From contig NC_056765.1 of assembly GCF_018687715.1 (NCBI RefSeq), positions 17,918,394-17,982,393 on the forward strand: a stretch of 64,000 nucleotides of DNA, in the 5' to 3' direction. This DNA comes from Carya illinoinensis (taxonomy: Eukaryota > Streptophyta > Magnoliopsida > Fagales > Juglandaceae). Below the pieces are notes generated by a model that saw only the letters and a program-made list of their open reading frames with translations, did not search any database and was not told the DNA's origin. Positions 61,701-64,000 of the stretch are shown piece after piece. Each line of letters opens with the position of its first letter. Position 1 is the stretch's first letter. A program made the position numbers and the translations under genes.

Positions 61701-63179
61701 TACCAAGTAAAAAAAACAAAAGAAGAAGACATTTCTATGCTCGACAGGAGAAGGGGATTTGGCTGGGTTAGGGAGGGAGTGTTTATCAAATCTCTTGGTA
61801 TATGTCTTGAGGGGTGTCGACGGGTTTGTCATAGTCGGTAGAGGGATGCAGGGAGGGATTTCGTGGGAGATTTTTCAGTCCCCTACCTGGTTTCTCAAGG
61901 GGTGTCGATGGGGAAAAATGATTCGGTTTTGGAAGGGGGAGAGAGATTCGGCAGGGAGGGGGGAGAGCAGAGAGGGATTAGACCCTTTTTAAGAAATTGC
62001 CAGGTCAGTTGGTGTGTAGTGTTGGAGACTAATCCGGCCTATGAGTAGAATTACTCTTTCAGAAAACCTAATTAAAGTACTGTTTCCTTAAGTAGTAAAA
62101 CCCTAGTTATACAAAATCTTTATGAATTGATAAACCAAGCTTTTGGTTGAGCCATTGTGGAGTTTTGTGGTATAGGTCAACCGTATAGGCCATAAGATAG
62201 CTATTCTGCAGTTATTGATTTTAGATGCATCACCATCCAAAAGGATTTTTAATAGTTTTATTTTCCTGTAGCTAAAGGAGGAGCTATCAGTGCATGGCAG
62301 TGATGAAGAGGTTGACGATCCAGCGGAGGCAGGTAGTGATGATGATCTAAGTGATGATGATCACAACGATGTCCTTGAAGAGGTATGGATTTAGTGTCTT
62401 CTGTTAAATGTAAATCCCCGGTTTACCTTAAAAGTTAAAAGAGAAAATTGGGATCATCTTAAGAACTACGGCAACGCAGAAGTTACATCTGGCATGTCAG
62501 CGGGAGTTATGCCACTTATGTAAGAGAGTCCTACTTAGGATGTTTGAATAATTTTAGACATTGGTCACAAATGAATGATTATGTGATCTGGCTTAGGAGC
62601 TGTGCTGACACAGTTGCGAAAATCTTTGAAACTTGCAATACTTGCTGAAGGAAGCAAACCAATTGAGGAACTTTCTTTGCGATTCAGTGCCTCAGCCATA
62701 GCTGACAGTCGGGAATCAGTTTAGTTGTATGCTTGGAATACTACTTATCAAAAAAATGCATGCTTGGAATACTGATTGAAACAAAATAATGTGTATGATT
62801 CATTTTAGACATTTGATATAATATTCTCTCTTCGATACAGATTGGTTCGGTCGACGAGGAGTCTACAAAATCTGATGAAGAGTATGAGGATCTGGCAATG
62901 CAGGACATGCAGGAGAATGGGTTATGGTCAGATAATGCTGAGGAGGCCAAAGATAAGCTTGCGCCTGTTTCCAAGGACCAAAACCTGGAGCTCTATTATA
63001 GAACCAAAAGTGAACCTTTGTCGGAGCTGTGCTCTTACTCATTGCTTGTGGATAAAAATGAGATGAGAATGCCTTCTGGCAACCTCAAAATGAGAACACG
63101 ATCCCTCAGCATTCCAGCCCTCGTAAAGCATGGGTCGTTTATGGGAGGCCCTATTCTTTCTGGGGCTCCTCAAGGGTAA
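54467..63179 (+). CDS. LPA1: P-loop NTPase domain-containing protein LPA1-like (2-phosphoglycerate kinase-related)
   Basis: Seven coding exons joined at GT–AG sites: 54467–54613, 57073–57404, 59609–59690, 59901–60326, 60452–61153, 62272–62382 and 62841–63179. They join in frame into 712 residues, close to the plant family's usual ~700–740. Residues 1–49 are [14 protein letters not shown]... The region 110–159 includes [21 protein letters not shown]. The P-loop GTSGCGKST is at about 174–182, encoded by the tiny third exon. Then follow [27 protein letters not shown] and [18 protein letters not shown], an acidic stretch (about 564–620) and a serine-rich tail. The family is related to archaeal 2-phosphoglycerate kinase. 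Loss of the rice homologue lowers seed phytic acid; the precise reaction in plants is unsettled. Introns 1, 2 and 5 are long and hold transposon-like inserts. No lesions were seen in the exons. Confidence 0.93.
55389..55585. mobile_element. MITE-like repeat in LPA1 intron 1 (TGAGATGAGATG family)
   Basis: GGGAGGAGATGAGATGATAT at the left and GTAATGATGAGATGAGATGAG at the right surround an AATATTATTATTATTTT centre with TTGAATTGTTTATTATATTTTG. This is the same family as 17439–17650 in reverse orientation. Confidence 0.5.
55769..56119. mobile_element. MITE-like repeat in LPA1 intron 1, separate family
   Basis: The left end AAGGGCTCGTTTGGACAC and the right end CAAACGTGCCCTAA are inverted relatives. 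The interior is AT-rich without coding sequence. Confidence 0.5.
58921..59296. mobile_element. MITE-like repeat in LPA1 intron 2
   Basis: It starts TGGGTGTGTTTGGTTAATG and ends AGGGAACCAAACAAGGCC, an inverted pair of ends. It includes a TA microsatellite (about 59207–59230). It has no coding sequence. Confidence 0.45.
61231..62051. mobile_element. DNA-transposon-like element with ~54-bp inverted ends in LPA1 intron 5
   Basis: The left end ATTCTACTCTTAGGCC... and the reverse complement of the right end ATTCTACTCATAGGCC... remain alignable for about 54 bp without gaps (through AGTCTC and ACACA to CTGG), with roughly 11 differences. The ~820-bp element has no transposase-like frame. The flanking target duplication is unclear: TAA on the left and TTA on the right are possible. 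It lies wholly within the intron and leaves the splice sites intact. Confidence 0.65.
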
Positions 63180-64000
63180 AAGCTTAAATGTATTATTTCG
63201 GTTTTTAGAACTGTTTTATTGAGTTTCTGTCCTTTCTTTTTTCCCCTAAAGTGCACCTAAGCAATTCACCTGATCTCCCTCTCAGATGTTTGTGTGTAGG
63301 GCTGGTACAAGGTTAGGATGAATGACTCAAGAATGCTCTTTAATGTACTTGTTCTGTTGTTTAGAATGCTAGGGTTCCGCAGTTCAGGCTGTGTATATAA
63401 GACTGCGTTTGTTTAGCCAGATGGTTTTCTTTTCCGTTAGGTAAAAGAAGAATAGTGGTCGAGATGGTGGATTCTGGGTACATTTTAGTCACTACCAATA
63501 TGTGGAGGACAACTCATGCTAGATTGTTTATCTTTTAATTAATATAAGTACATTATACTCTACAATTTTTATTGAGTCCAAGCTATCATTGATCTCAACT
63601 AGCTATAGTTTCCAAATGTGTATGACAAAAGCAGTAACAATTAGATTTCACACGTTTATTGTGAATGAGAAATGCACCAGCAATGGCATGGCTTTCACAT
63701 AGGTGGAACTGCATGTCAATTTGTTCAAGTCCAGAGTCTGCATCCCACACACTGAAATCATAGTCTATTATGACAAAAGGTAAATGTATGCAACCCTTTA
63801 CTGCCTAATTAATCTCTCACTACTGGTTCAAGACTTGTTACGGCACTTGTTCTTCCTTGTTCTAGATTTTTGAATATCTAGTTAGAAAAAGTAGGATCGC
63901 TTTGAATTTCATAAACCTAATAATTCAGCTAGAACAACCGCTTGAAGTTTATAAAGCTATGATACATCTAATAATTAAGAAAATAGCAAGGGCGTGCAGG
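63180..64000. other. LPA1 3' UTR and downstream intergenic sequence
   Basis: No second gene is seen before the window ends. Sequence just after the stop is the likely 3' UTR. I found no unambiguous canonical AATAAA close to the stop; plant poly(A) signals are often degenerate. Confidence 0.5.

Noticed and set aside
61759..62048. Two overlapping frames in LPA1 intron 5
   Set aside because: They lie inside the inverted-end element, are short, and show no transposase motif.

Overview
This window is eukaryotic nuclear DNA from a flowering plant, most likely a woody eudicot. The evidence is two spliced genes with GT–AG introns, an AT-rich intergenic background, Ty3/Gypsy LTR elements, plant L1-type LINEs with a C-terminal RNase H, and many small MITE-like repeats rich in TGAGATGAGATG-type ends. 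That last repeat style is familiar to me from walnut/pecan-type (Fagales) genomes, but this placement is inference only. No bacterial, organellar, rRNA, tRNA or CRISPR feature was recognised.

Layout. (1) 1–8232 is a minus-strand LTR element. Its 3' LTR runs off the left edge, its short interior keeps only the tail of pol, and its 5' LTR is split by a plus-strand solo LTR of a related family (4603–6675, TSD TAGCT). (2) 8368–27643 is one copy of a ~4.0-kb non-coding block enlarged to 19 kb by three later insertions: a Ty3/Gypsy element without integrase (8964–16728), a 5'-truncated LINE (19007–20834) and a nearly full-length LINE (21880–27522). (3) 28213–29185 is a two-exon short-chain dehydrogenase/reductase gene of the secoisolariciresinol-dehydrogenase type. 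(4) 30940–34947 is the second, mostly uninterrupted copy of the ~4-kb block. It serves as the empty-site reference for all three insertions. (5) 34948–53990 is gene-free. Most of it is a second direct tandem duplication of a ~6-kb unit (37239–43321 and 43332–49681), with copy-specific insertions: a foldback element, a GC-rich island, an AT-rich foldback element and a solo LTR. (6) 54467–63179 is a seven-exon gene for an LPA1-like P-loop NTPase (2-phosphoglycerate-kinase-related, linked to phytic acid metabolism). Its introns carry several small DNA-transposon-like insertions.

Only two protein-coding host genes are supported, and they show no obvious functional link. Every retroelement frame is broken by stops, frameshifts or deletions. 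The most informative aspect of the window is its nested and duplicated architecture, in which two paralogous blocks let each insertion be mapped precisely. I did not find a convincing new biochemical system. The most unusual items are the integrase-less Gypsy element, the long foldback element at 37811–38206, and the ~820-bp element with ~54-bp inverted ends inside an LPA1 intron.
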